DNA from: Terriglobia bacterium
GTDB lineage: Bacteria; Acidobacteriota; Terriglobia; Acidiferrales; UBA7541
Direction: 5' to 3'
Length of the DNA: 64,000 nucleotides
Assembly (NCBI GenBank): GCA_020072785.1
Contig: JAIQGG010000002.1
Location: 310,001-374,000, forward strand
The notes under the pieces were generated by a model. That model did not search any database, was not told the origin of the DNA, and saw only the letters and a list, made by a program, of their open reading frames with translations. Below, piece by piece: positions 51,707 through 60,089 of this stretch (position 1 is its first letter; every line of letters begins with the position of its first letter). The position numbers were made by a program, and so were the translations under genes.

Positions 51707-54568
51707 ATGCCAGATACCCCTGAAGCCCGAGCACGGCAGAATATCGACCAGCTTCTTACCGACGCTGGTTGGGTCGTGCAATCTCGTGATGAGGCAAACG
51801 TAGCTGCTGGGCGCGGCGTCGCCATCCGCGAGTTTCCCATGAAGCCCGGATTCGGCGAGGCTGACTACCTTCTCTACGTGGACAGCCAGGCGGTTGGCGT
51901 CGTGGAAGCCAAGAAAGAGGGCAGCACTCTGACCGGGTTCGAAGGGCAAACGGCAAAATACAGCGAGGGGCTTCCTGACTCGCTGCCTGCTCCCCGGCGT
52001 CCGCTGCCGTTCTGTTATCAGAGCACCGGGATCGAAACCCGCTTCACAAATCTTCTGGAACCTGACGCCGCCAGCCGAAATGTCTTCTCCTTCCATCGGC
52101 CAGAGACACTGGCGGAGTGGCTGGGCGATGAACTCAGCCAGCCCGGCTCAACCGTCAAGGCCCGCATCCGGCAGGTGCCCCCTTTGGCGGAACAGGGTCT
52201 ACGCCCAGCCCAAATTCGGGCGATCAAGAATCTGGAGTTATCCCTCGGGCAAGGAAAGCCCCGCGCCTTGATTCAAATGGCCTCAGGCGGCGGCAAGACC
52301 TTCACGGCCTGTAACTTCATCTACAGGCTCATCAAGTACGGCGGTGCCCGCCGCGTGCTCTTCCTGGTAGATCGCAGCAACCTGGGCCGTCAAACGCTCA
52401 AAGAGTTTCAGAACTTCCGCACTCCAGAGGAGCAGCGCCTCTTCACCGAGCTTTACAACGTCCAGCATCTTCAATCCAACAAGCTGGACAAGGTCAGCAA
52501 GGTCTGCATCTCCACCATTCAGCGCCTCTACTCGATGCTGCAAGGCCAGGAGGAGCTAGACCCAGCGCTGGAAGAACAAGCCGGATTCACACTGGAAGCT
52601 CTTCAACGCGAGCCAGCGCCCGTCGCCTACAACCCAACCATCCCCATCGAGACCTTCGATGTCATCGTCACCGACGAGTGCCATCGCTCCATCTACAATC
52701 TCTGGCGGCAGGTGTTGGACTATTTTGACGCCTCCATCATCGGCCTTACGGCCACGCCCTCGAAGCAGACCCTCGGCTTTTTCAACCAAAATCTGGTCAT
52801 GGAATACAATTTCGAGCAGGCCGTCGCCGACGGCGTGAACGTGGATTTCGACCTCTACACCATCCGCACGCTGATCAGCGAGCACGGCTCCACCATCAAT
52901 GCCGGGTATTACGTGGACTTCCGCGACCGCGAGACCCGCCGCGTCCGCTTCGCCAAGGCCGATCAGGACATCCAGTACAATGCCGACGAACTGGATCGTC
53001 GGGTCGTCGCCAGGGATCAAATCCGCACGATCATTCGCACGTTCAAGGACCGCCTGTTCACGGAGATTTTTCCTGGCCGCACCGACGTTCCGAAGACGCT
53101 GATCTTCGCCAAAGATGACTCGCACGCCGAGGACATTGTCCAGATCGTCCGCGAGGAGTTTGGCAAGGGGAATGACTTCGCTCAGAAGATCACCTACCGA
53201 ACGGGCGCTGCCCGTGTAGCGACGAAGAAGCAGCGACAAGACGGAACGGAATACGAAGAGGTCGCCTGGGTAAACACCGGAATCAAGGCCGAGGATTTGC
53301 TCTCCGCGTTCCGCAATAGTTATTTCCCGCGCATCGCCGTCACCGTGGACATGATTGCCACCGGGACCGACGTTCGCCCCCTTGAAATCGTCTTCTTTAT
53401 GCGGGCAGTGAAGAGCCGCTCCCTGTTCGAGCAAATGAAGGGGCGTGGCGCTCGCGTCGTCACGGAGACGGAGTTAAAGCAGGTCACACCGGACGCTCCG
53501 GCCAAAGACCGCTTTGTCATCGTGGATGCCATCGGGATTGACCCCAACGAAATGAACGAGACAAAACCGTTGGAGCGAAAGCGGAATGTCTCCCTCGAAA
53601 AGCTCCTGGAGCTTGTCGCTTTCGGGAACCGTGAACCCGACGTCCTGAGTTCGATTGCCTCGCGGCTGGCCCGGCTTGATCGGCAAATGAGCCAGGAAGA
53701 CAGAGACGAAATTAAGAAAATAACTGGCGATCAATCCATCGCCAACATAGCGAACGGTCTCGTTCGGGCATTGGACCCCGACGAGCAATTCAAGGCCACT
53801 CAGAAGGCAAGCGGGAAAGAAGAACCCACGCCGGAAGAGATTGCCAAAGTTTCGCAGGGTCTCTTGACCCAGGCAGCCCAGCCAATCGTTACGAATCCTA
53901 AGCTCCGCCAACGGCTAGTTGACCTCAAGAAATCCTTTGAACAGGTTATTGATACCGTCAGCAAGGACCAGCTTCTTTCGGCGCGGGTTTCCAAGGATGG
54001 CCGGGACCGCGCTGCCAATCTGGTAAAATCCTTCGAGCAATTCATCGAAGAGAACAAGGATGAGATCACCGCGTTGCAGATTCTCTATAGCCGCCCTTAC
54101 AAGCAGCGTCTGACCCACGAGCAGCTGAGGGAATTGGCCCGAGCGGTTCAGCGGCCCAAGCAGCCCGGCATTGCTCCGATTGCACCGGAAAGAGTCTGGC
54201 AAGCCTACGAGGTCTTGGACAAATCCAAGGTCCGGGGCAGCGCAACGAAATTGATGACCGATTTGGTCTCGCTCGTCCGGTACGCGGTGCACCAGGAAAA
54301 TGAGCTTCGACCGTTTAAGGACGTTGTTTTCACTCGCTTCGAAAAATGGCTCTCGGACCAAGAAACGCAGGGCCGAAAGTTCACGGAGGAGCAGCGGCAG
54401 TGGCTCACCGCAATACGGGACCACATTGCTGCCAGCGTCTCGATAGAGCCGGATGATTTCGAACTGTCGCCATTTTCCCAGTGGGGCGGACTCGGCAAAG
54501 CGTACAAAGTTTTCGGTGATGATTTGCAGCCCATCTTAGATCAACTCAATGAGGCACTTGCAGCGTGA
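51707..54568 (+). CDS. hsdR: Type I restriction endonuclease R subunit
   Basis: 953 residues. N-terminal HSDR_N nuclease with GFGEADYLLYVDSQAVGVVEAKKEG (the D-x(n)-E-x-K core), then an SF2 motor: MASGGGKT (about 191-198), DECH (about 322), TATP (about 348) and late-motif TGTDVRPLEIVFFMRAVKSRSLFEQMKGRGAR. C-terminal EcoEI-type domain. It translocates DNA and cuts when the site is unmethylated. First gene of the RM operon. Confidence 0.93.
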   Translation: MPDTPEARARQNIDQLLTDAGWVVQSRDEANVAAGRGVAIREFPMKPGFGEADYLLYVDSQAVGVVEAKKEGSTLTGFEGQTAKYSEGLPDSLPAPRRPLPFCYQSTGIETRFTNLLEPDAASRNVFSFHRPETLAEWLGDELSQPGSTVKARIRQVPPLAEQGLRPAQIRAIKNLELSLGQGKPRALIQMASGGGKTFTACNFIYRLIKYGGARRVLFLVDRSNLGRQTLKEFQNFRTPEEQRLFTELYNVQHLQSNKLDKVSKVCISTIQRLYSMLQGQEELDPALEEQAGFTLEALQREPAPVAYNPTIPIETFDVIVTDECHRSIYNLWRQVLDYFDASIIGLTATPSKQTLGFFNQNLVMEYNFEQAVADGVNVDFDLYTIRTLISEHGSTINAGYYVDFRDRETRRVRFAKADQDIQYNADELDRRVVARDQIRTIIRTFKDRLFTEIFPGRTDVPKTLIFAKDDSHAEDIVQIVREEFGKGNDFAQKITYRTGAARVATKKQRQDGTEYEEVAWVNTGIKAEDLLSAFRNSYFPRIAVTVDMIATGTDVRPLEIVFFMRAVKSRSLFEQMKGRGARVVTETELKQVTPDAPAKDRFVIVDAIGIDPNEMNETKPLERKRNVSLEKLLELVAFGNREPDVLSSIASRLARLDRQMSQEDRDEIKKITGDQSIANIANGLVRALDPDEQFKATQKASGKEEPTPEEIAKVSQGLLTQAAQPIVTNPKLRQRLVDLKKSFEQVIDTVSKDQLLSARVSKDGRDRAANLVKSFEQFIEENKDEITALQILYSRPYKQRLTHEQLRELARAVQRPKQPGIAPIAPERVWQAYEVLDKSKVRGSATKLMTDLVSLVRYAVHQENELRPFKDVVFTRFEKWLSDQETQGRKFTEEQRQWLTAIRDHIAASVSIEPDDFELSPFSQWGGLGKAYKVFGDDLQPILDQLNEALAA

Positions 54569-56121
54569 CGGAACCTACGCAGAAGAACACGCCTCCTGGT
54601 TGGATAATGGCGACACTGGGTATCCTTTGTGAAAAACCACAGTATGGATGGACGACGAGCGCAACCGTTGAGGGCACTGGGGCCAAGCTTCTTCGCTCTA
54701 CTGACATTTCCCGAGGGACAGTCGATTGGGACACAGTGCCCTTCTGTGAGTCGCTCCCCCCTGTAATCGAAAAATATCAGTTGCACAGCGGTGACATTGT
54801 TATTACTCGGACCGGAGCCGGGGTAGGAAATAGCCTCCTACTGGAGGACTGTCCGCTCGCGGTCTTCGCATCCTACCTGATAAGATTCAGGCCTCACGCC
54901 GCTGTGAGCGCCAAGTACGTTGCATGTTTTTTGAAAAGCCCCTCATATAAGAGCCTCGTCTCCTTGAAATCAGCAGGCATTGCTCAGCCCAATGTGAACG
55001 CCAACAAGCTAGCGTTACTTGAGATACCTGTAGCTCCTCGCAAGACGCAAGATGCAATAGTCGCTGAGATTGAGAGGCAATTCACGCGGCTGGATGCGGC
55101 GGTCGCTGCGCTTAAGCGCGTCCAAGCCAACCTGAAGCGATACCGCGCCGCCGTCCTCAAAGCAGCCTGCGAAGGACGCCTCGTCCCGACCGAAGCTGAA
55201 CTCGCCCGCCGCGAAGGCCGCTCCTACGAACCCGCCTCCGTCCTCCTCGAACGCATCCTGGCCGAACGCCGCTCCCGCTGGGAAGCAAACGAGCTTTCCA
55301 AACTGAAATCTTCCGGAAAAGCCCCAAAGGATTTTCGTTGGAAAGAGAAATACAAGGTTCCCGGTTCTCCCGCTAGTGGAAATGCGCCAGCGGTACCGGA
55401 AGGTTGGGCCGTCGGAAGCCTGGAGCAGCTAACGAGCGCGGTCCGAGTCATTTGCTATGGAATCCTGATGCCCAAGGAAGACATGCCTGACGGTGTCCCA
55501 TACGTTCGAGTTCTCGATCTGAGGGGCGACAGGATAGACATGGAGAGTTTGAAGAGGACATCGCCAGCCATAGCTCAAGTCTATGCGAGGGCTTCACTCA
55601 AGGGGGGAGATGTACTACTCGCGATACGCGGAAGTTATGGTCGTGTTGCCGAAGTACCATTCGCATTGGAGGGCGGGAACATTACTCAGGATACTGCTCG
55701 CCTGGAAGTCTCAGAATTGGTTGATCATCGATACATTGCGACTTGCCTCAGAAGTCCCATCGCACAGAGCTATTTCGAGAGAGTGGCACGGGGAGTAGCC
55801 GTGAAGGGCGTTAACATCGCAGATGTTAGGTTGTGCCCAATCCCAATCCCTTCATATCCAGAACAGGGGAGAATCGTAGTTGAAGTAGAGAGACGTCTCT
55901 CTATCATTGACGAACTCGTGACGCAAATAGATGCTGACTTAAAACGGGCCGCGCGGCTCCGGCAATCGATCCTTAAGAACGCATTTGGCGGGCGTCTCGT
56001 GCCTCAAGACCCAAAGGACGAGCCTGCAAGCATGCTGCTCGAACGCATCCGCGCTGAGCGCGACGCAAACTCTCGCAGCGTGAGGTCGAAGAAACAAGCG
56101 GGAGAGGTGGTCGTACTGTGA
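54565..56121 (+). CDS. hsdS: Type I specificity subunit
   Basis: 518 residues, GTG start overlapping hsdR by 4 bp. Two target-recognition domains (about 1-165 and 270-430) separated by conserved helical regions: LKRVQANLKRYRAAVLKAACEGRLV and KRAARLRQSILKNAFGGRLVPQDP. Each half recognises one part of a bipartite site. A repeated Leu-rich dimer linker is seen (ASVLLERILAERRSR, ASMLLERIRAERDAN). Confidence 0.92.
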   Translation: MTEPTQKNTPPGWIMATLGILCEKPQYGWTTSATVEGTGAKLLRSTDISRGTVDWDTVPFCESLPPVIEKYQLHSGDIVITRTGAGVGNSLLLEDCPLAVFASYLIRFRPHAAVSAKYVACFLKSPSYKSLVSLKSAGIAQPNVNANKLALLEIPVAPRKTQDAIVAEIERQFTRLDAAVAALKRVQANLKRYRAAVLKAACEGRLVPTEAELARREGRSYEPASVLLERILAERRSRWEANELSKLKSSGKAPKDFRWKEKYKVPGSPASGNAPAVPEGWAVGSLEQLTSAVRVICYGILMPKEDMPDGVPYVRVLDLRGDRIDMESLKRTSPAIAQVYARASLKGGDVLLAIRGSYGRVAEVPFALEGGNITQDTARLEVSELVDHRYIATCLRSPIAQSYFERVARGVAVKGVNIADVRLCPIPIPSYPEQGRIVVEVERRLSIIDELVTQIDADLKRAARLRQSILKNAFGGRLVPQDPKDEPASMLLERIRAERDANSRSVRSKKQAGEVVVL

Positions 56122-57098
56122 AACCTGCGACGGATTCTAATTTGAATCGCGCCATCACCGATAGTGATGTGGCTGCCATACGCAGCGTGATCGAACGAGC
56201 TAAGGATACCGAGTTTTTCCGGGACCGATGGGCACGCAATGTGGCTCCGCCGCCTCCCGAATTTTCCTGCGAACGATTCTGGCATGTCCTCGTGGGCTGC
56301 CTTCTTACGACACAGCAGCGTTCCACGAAGGGAAGTCCCGTGGATCGTTTCCTTGATCTAAAAACCTTTCCCTTGGCGTTCGACGCCTGCATGAGCGAAG
56401 AATCGGTTCGGCAATTCGTGTCGGATGCCATAACAAATTTCGGAGGTATAAGGAGAGGCGTCACCATCTCTAGCCAGGCAGCCGAGAATTGGAAACGCTT
56501 GGACGGAGGGTTTTGGAAGAAAGCTGAGGAATCGTTTAATCTTCTAAAGGCGCAGCGATCACGAGCACCACAGCAAGAGGATCGAATCTTGGAGCGCAAG
56601 ACAGCCCATTGGGCGGACGCCAGTTTTGCGGGCCTTGGGCCAAAGCAGAGCCGCAATCTTTGGCAATGGCTGGGTCTGACCCGTTATGAAATTCCCCTCG
56701 ACAGCCGCGTGACGGATTGGGTGAATGGCAATCTTACGAACAAGATCGATCCAAAGCGCCTCAACAATCTCAAGTACTACGAATCGGTTTTGGATTACGT
56801 TCAAGCGATTTGTGAGAAAGCCGGAGTATTACCCTGCGAACTGGATGCGGCGGCCTTTGACTATGAGGATCTGGGGCTAGGGAATGGGAAATTCCGAGCG
56901 ACCACGGAACCTGGCTTTGCCAACCCACATGGGCAAATCACCATTCGCAAAACGGGAACGCCGGGCACGGACCACAATCAATACGTGTACCAGCTTGCCT
57001 GTTCGCACTGCGGCCACGTCTACGGTGCGAACGGCAGCGACATCTTCGAACGTAAGTGCCCCAATTGTCAGGGCGGTCGCACAGGCCTTGTGCTGTGA
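56118..57098 (+). CDS. HhH DNA-glycosylase-like protein with C-terminal zinc ribbon
   Basis: 326 residues, GTG start overlapping hsdS by 4 bp. ERFWHVLVGCLLTTQQRSTKGSPVDRFL and ADASFAGLGPKQSRNLWQWLGLTRYEIPLDSRVTDWVN resemble the helical core and helix-hairpin-helix plus catalytic Asp region of EndoIII/HhH-GPD glycosylases (GLGPKQSRN... then D in PLDSRV). The C-terminus has CSHCGHVYGANGSDIFERKCPNC, a zinc ribbon. Embedding between hsdS and hsdM suggests it modulates restriction or repair; the function is not known to me. Confidence 0.6.
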   Translation: MKPATDSNLNRAITDSDVAAIRSVIERAKDTEFFRDRWARNVAPPPPEFSCERFWHVLVGCLLTTQQRSTKGSPVDRFLDLKTFPLAFDACMSEESVRQFVSDAITNFGGIRRGVTISSQAAENWKRLDGGFWKKAEESFNLLKAQRSRAPQQEDRILERKTAHWADASFAGLGPKQSRNLWQWLGLTRYEIPLDSRVTDWVNGNLTNKIDPKRLNNLKYYESVLDYVQAICEKAGVLPCELDAAAFDYEDLGLGNGKFRATTEPGFANPHGQITIRKTGTPGTDHNQYVYQLACSHCGHVYGANGSDIFERKCPNCQGGRTGLVL

Positions 57099-57121
57099 AC
57101 CACGGAAGATAGGAAAAACGT

Positions 57122-58591
57122 ATGCCAAACGGATCATCTGCCATTGTTCAAAAGCTCTGGAACTATTGCAACATCCTCAGGGATGACGGCCTGTCCTACG
57201 GGGATTACGTCGAGCAGTTGACGTTTCTCCTGTTCTTGAAGATGGCCGACGAGCAGATGAAACCGCCATACAGTCGCCCGCGCCTCATCCCAAGCAGCCT
57301 GGATTGGTCCAGCTTGGAGCGGCTTGACGGAGACGACCTGGAAACCCATTACCGTCATATCCTCACCGAGCTTGGCAAGAAGGAGGGGATGCTGGGCGTG
57401 ATCTTCCGGAAGGCCCAAAACAAGATTCAGGACCCCGCCAAGCTGAAACGCCTTATCACCGATCTGATTGGCAAAGAGCAGTGGATGACTCTGGAAGTGG
57501 ACGTGAAGGGCGATGCCTACGAAGGTTTGCTGGAGAAGAACGCGGCGGACGTAAAGGGCGGGGCGGGACAGTATTTCACCCCTCGTGCGCTCATCAGGGC
57601 CGTTGTGGACGTGGTGCGCCCCGCTCCCGGTGAGACGGTGAACGATCCTGCCTGTGGAACGGGTGGATTCCTCCTGGCCGCTTATGACTACGTGAGCCAA
57701 AGCTACGAACTGGACAAGACCCAGAAACGGGCGCTTCGCCACAAGGCCCTATCCGGCACCGAGTTGGTCGCTTCGGTCGCTCGCCTGTGCGTAATGAACC
57801 TCTTCCTCCACGGCATCGGCGGCGAAGAGTCCCCAATTCGAGATGGCGTTGATGCTCTTGCGCAGACTCCCTCTGTTTTTTACGACGTCGTTCTGACCAA
57901 TCCGCCCTTCGGTAAAAAGTCCAGCATTACCGTGATCAGCGAAGAGGGGGAAGAGACAAAGGAAGCTCTTACCTACTACCGAGACGATTTCTGGGCCACG
58001 ACCAGCAACAAGCAGCTCAATTTCCTACAGCACGTGAAGTCCCTGGTAAAGATTCATGGCCGTGTGGCGATTGTGGTGCCGGACAACGTCCTTTTCGAGG
58101 GCGGCGCGGGCGAAACGGTGCGGCGTAAGCTCCTCCACGAATGCGATGTGCACACTCTGCTTCGCCTGCCGACCGGGATTTTCTACGCGCAAGGAGTGAA
58201 AGCAAACGTCCTCTTTTTCGACCGCAAACCCGCCAGCGAGAAGCCCTGGACCAAGAAGCTCTGGATCTACGACTTTCGCACCAATGAGCATTTCACCCTG
58301 AAAACGAATTCGCTCAAGCGCGAAGATCTGGACGATTTCGTCGCCCGCTACCACCCGGAGAACCGCCACACACGCAAGGAAACCGAACGCTTCAAGTCCT
58401 TCTCTTACGAAGACCTGCTCAAGCGCGATAAGGTCAACCTGGACATCTTCTGGCTGAAAGACGACAGCCTAGAGGACTCTGCCAACCTGCCTGATCCTGA
58501 CGTGATCGCCACCGAAATCGCCGAAGATTTGCAAGCGGCCCTTGATCAATTCTGCCTCATCGCCGCCGATTTGAAGCCAAGGTCTTCATAG
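57122..58591 (+). CDS. hsdM: Type I modification methyltransferase
   Basis: 489 residues. N-terminal HsdM helical domain (LSYGDYVEQLTFLLFLKMADEQ), SAM motif I DPACGTGGF (about 175-183), GQYFTPRALI and catalytic TNPPF (about 258-262), the N6-adenine methyltransferase set. It methylates the site set by HsdS. 23 bp after the glycosylase-like gene. Confidence 0.94.
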   Translation: MPNGSSAIVQKLWNYCNILRDDGLSYGDYVEQLTFLLFLKMADEQMKPPYSRPRLIPSSLDWSSLERLDGDDLETHYRHILTELGKKEGMLGVIFRKAQNKIQDPAKLKRLITDLIGKEQWMTLEVDVKGDAYEGLLEKNAADVKGGAGQYFTPRALIRAVVDVVRPAPGETVNDPACGTGGFLLAAYDYVSQSYELDKTQKRALRHKALSGTELVASVARLCVMNLFLHGIGGEESPIRDGVDALAQTPSVFYDVVLTNPPFGKKSSITVISEEGEETKEALTYYRDDFWATTSNKQLNFLQHVKSLVKIHGRVAIVVPDNVLFEGGAGETVRRKLLHECDVHTLLRLPTGIFYAQGVKANVLFFDRKPASEKPWTKKLWIYDFRTNEHFTLKTNSLKREDLDDFVARYHPENRHTRKETERFKSFSYEDLLKRDKVNLDIFWLKDDSLEDSANLPDPDVIATEIAEDLQAALDQFCLIAADLKPRSS

Positions 58592-58783
58592 ATGCGCTCG
58601 GCAGACGAACTCTTTGCGGCCATTGAACGCCACGACATCATCGGTCCGCCGGGCCTTATTAAGCTCGCCAGCTTGCCTGCCAAAGCCCTGGATAGGCTTT
58701 ACGATGAGACATTCCACGCCATCTACGATGCTCAGCTGGAAAGGGTAGGGGCGGTGGGGATTGAAACCAACTCCCACGAATAG
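58592..58783 (+). CDS. Small protein after hsdM
   Basis: 63 residues, ATG directly after the hsdM stop. RSADELFAAIERHDIIGPPGLIKLASLPAKALDRLYDETFHAIYDAQLERVG is helical and low in Cys; the last ~12 codons are formed by a CRISPR-like repeat, so the C-terminus may be foreign. Could be a subunit of the RM complex or an unrelated ORF. Confidence 0.4.
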   Translation: MRSADELFAAIERHDIIGPPGLIKLASLPAKALDRLYDETFHAIYDAQLERVGAVGIETNSHE

Positions 58784-58901
58784 TACCCTGGGCGGTTTGC
58801 CAGCAGGTCCGACGCGGGCGCGTGGATTGAAACTCTTCGATCTCTATGCCGACAGCGCGACGACCCAATCCGAGGGTGAACCTTGGCTGGACGATTGAAA
58901 T
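58736..58901 (+). repeat. Degenerate CRISPR-like repeats (three, ~67-bp spacing)
   Basis: Three segments end in ATTGAAAC/T: 58736-58767, 58802-58833 and 58870-58901, spaced 66 and 68 bp. The middle one carries CGGGCGCGTGGATTGAAAC, close to the 3' half of type I-C repeats; the others are more diverged. No cas gene is in the window. Reverse-frame translation gives FQSTRP-like peptides typical of such repeats. Probably a decayed array remnant; chance is possible for the outer two. Confidence 0.35.
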
Positions 58902-58960
58902 TCCGACCTGTACGCATCTAGCTATTTAATCCGGACGGGGCGAATTCTCTCAGGTGTTCC

Positions 58961-58978
58961 GTGTACCCGCCGTGTACC
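58961..58978 (+). repeat. Right GTGTACC direct-repeat pair (candidate arm-type site)
   Basis: GTGTACC at 58961-58967 and 58972-58978, 11-bp period, as at the left end. Confidence 0.5.
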
Positions 58979-59060
58979 TCACTTGGGCGAATTCGCTGTA
59001 TTTGCCGCTTTTCGCGTCTAATGAAATCAATAACTTACGTGTTCTCAATCCACCTTAGGA

Positions 59061-59084
59061 GTTCGAATCCCACCCGCGCCTCCA
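59061..59084 (+). repeat. attR core (24-bp tRNA-Cys 3' repeat)
   Basis: Identical to 32481-32504. It lacks the rest of a tRNA and so is the remnant of the original chromosomal 3' end. Confidence 0.92.
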
Positions 59085-59381
59085 CTCTCACCCAGAATGC
59101 CTTTCCAGCCGTATTTTTGCGCCAAGGCCCCGCTTCTCTAGAGCAAGCTTGCCCGGTCAGGGCGATGAAGTGCGTGAAATGAGGTCGCAAAGCTCATATC
59201 AAAAGGCAACGCGGATCGTTCCAGTCTGGAACAGCGGATGAGCTTTGGGGCATTCTCCGGAAGACGGTTCGCATCCCCGCCCCTTCATCATGGCCTAAGT
59301 AATTGATTTTGTGAGCGTTCTGCGCGGCCTCGCGGTCCCGATTGGCTCCTGAGTTGCCCCTTATCTCTAGGGGGTAATGTT
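59085..59381. other. 297-bp chromosomal interval right of attR
   Basis: No supported gene, promoter or RNA seen; short ORFs have unusual composition. It probably contains the promoter of the YfiR gene. Confidence 0.4.
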
Positions 59382-60089
59382 TTGCGCTTAGGAGAGAGGT
59401 ACGCGCCTGCGGCACCTGGGACAAGGGATGCGGCGGGGGTATGCCTGGCGAAGCGGGGTTCCAACGCGTTCGCCAGAAGCCGGCGCAGAGGAGTGGCTTC
59501 GTGGAAGCTGAGGCTGCGCGGTTTGGCGATTCTTTTTACGCTGGTCTGTGCGATGGCCTCCTCGCTGGGAGCCGTGACGCTGAATTCCGAGGAGGACGAA
59601 TACCGCGCCAAGGCCAACTACCTGGCCCAGTTTCCCTACTTTGTCGAATGGCCCGCCAACGCCAGCGATACGACCGACAGCTCATTTCGTTTCTGCGTAT
59701 ACGGGGATTTTCGCTTCGGCACTTCGCTGGCGGAAGCGCTGCGGAGCACCACGGTGCATGGCCGGCGGATGGAACTCCAGTGGGTGCGCAAGGTGAAGGA
59801 GCTGCGCGGCTGCCAGCTTCTATTCGTAAGCCGCTCGGAAGAAAAACATTATGTGCAAATCCTGGATGGATTGCGCGGCGCAAGCATCTTCACCATCGGA
59901 GAGACGCCCGCGTTTCTGGAGGCGGGAGGAGACGTCTATATCTATCCGGAAAACGATGCGCTGCGGTTTGAAGTGAATCTGTCCGCGGTACAGCGGGGCC
60001 GCCTCAAGCTCAGCGCGCGGCTGCTCGTTCTCGCGCGCCGCGTCCTTTCGGACAACGGGGAACTGAAGAGAACCTGCCAGACATGTTGA
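59382..60089 (+). CDS. YfiR-family periplasmic protein
   Basis: 235 residues from TTG 59382; a GTG at 59493 would start just before the signal peptide ([23 protein letters not shown]) and may be the real start. The mature domain fits YfiR (DUF4154): [103 protein letters not shown]. In other bacteria YfiR controls a membrane-bound diguanylate cyclase; here it overlaps a histidine kinase by 7 bp and may modulate that kinase. Confidence 0.85.
   Translation: MRLGERYAPAAPGTRDAAGVCLAKRGSNAFARSRRRGVASWKLRLRGLAILFTLVCAMASSLGAVTLNSEEDEYRAKANYLAQFPYFVEWPANASDTTDSSFRFCVYGDFRFGTSLAEALRSTTVHGRRMELQWVRKVKELRGCQLLFVSRSEEKHYVQILDGLRGASIFTIGETPAFLEAGGDVYIYPENDALRFEVNLSAVQRGRLKLSARLLVLARRVLSDNGELKRTCQTC

Larger units (their letters stand above)
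32481..59084. mobile_element. Integrative genomic island in tRNA-Cys (~26.6 kb defence island)
   Basis: The island is bounded by the 24-bp tRNA-derived repeats, with a tyrosine recombinase directly inside the left end reading toward the tRNA. It carries an excisionase-like gene, RHH proteins and at least four defence loci: the Ubl operon, XRE/NTase pair, CapHP-CBASS and type I RM. Base composition is visibly less GC-rich than the chromosome, most strongly at 37-43 kb. No conjugation, relaxase, capsid or terminase genes are recognisable, so it is either mobilised in trans or a satellite-like/island element. Confidence 0.88.

Noticed and set aside
58736-58901. Intact CRISPR array
   Set aside because: Only three degenerate repeats, no two identical, no cas genes; recorded as a possible remnant.
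32481-59084. Prophage
   Set aside because: No capsid, portal, terminase, tail or lysis gene is recognisable; the content fits a defence island.
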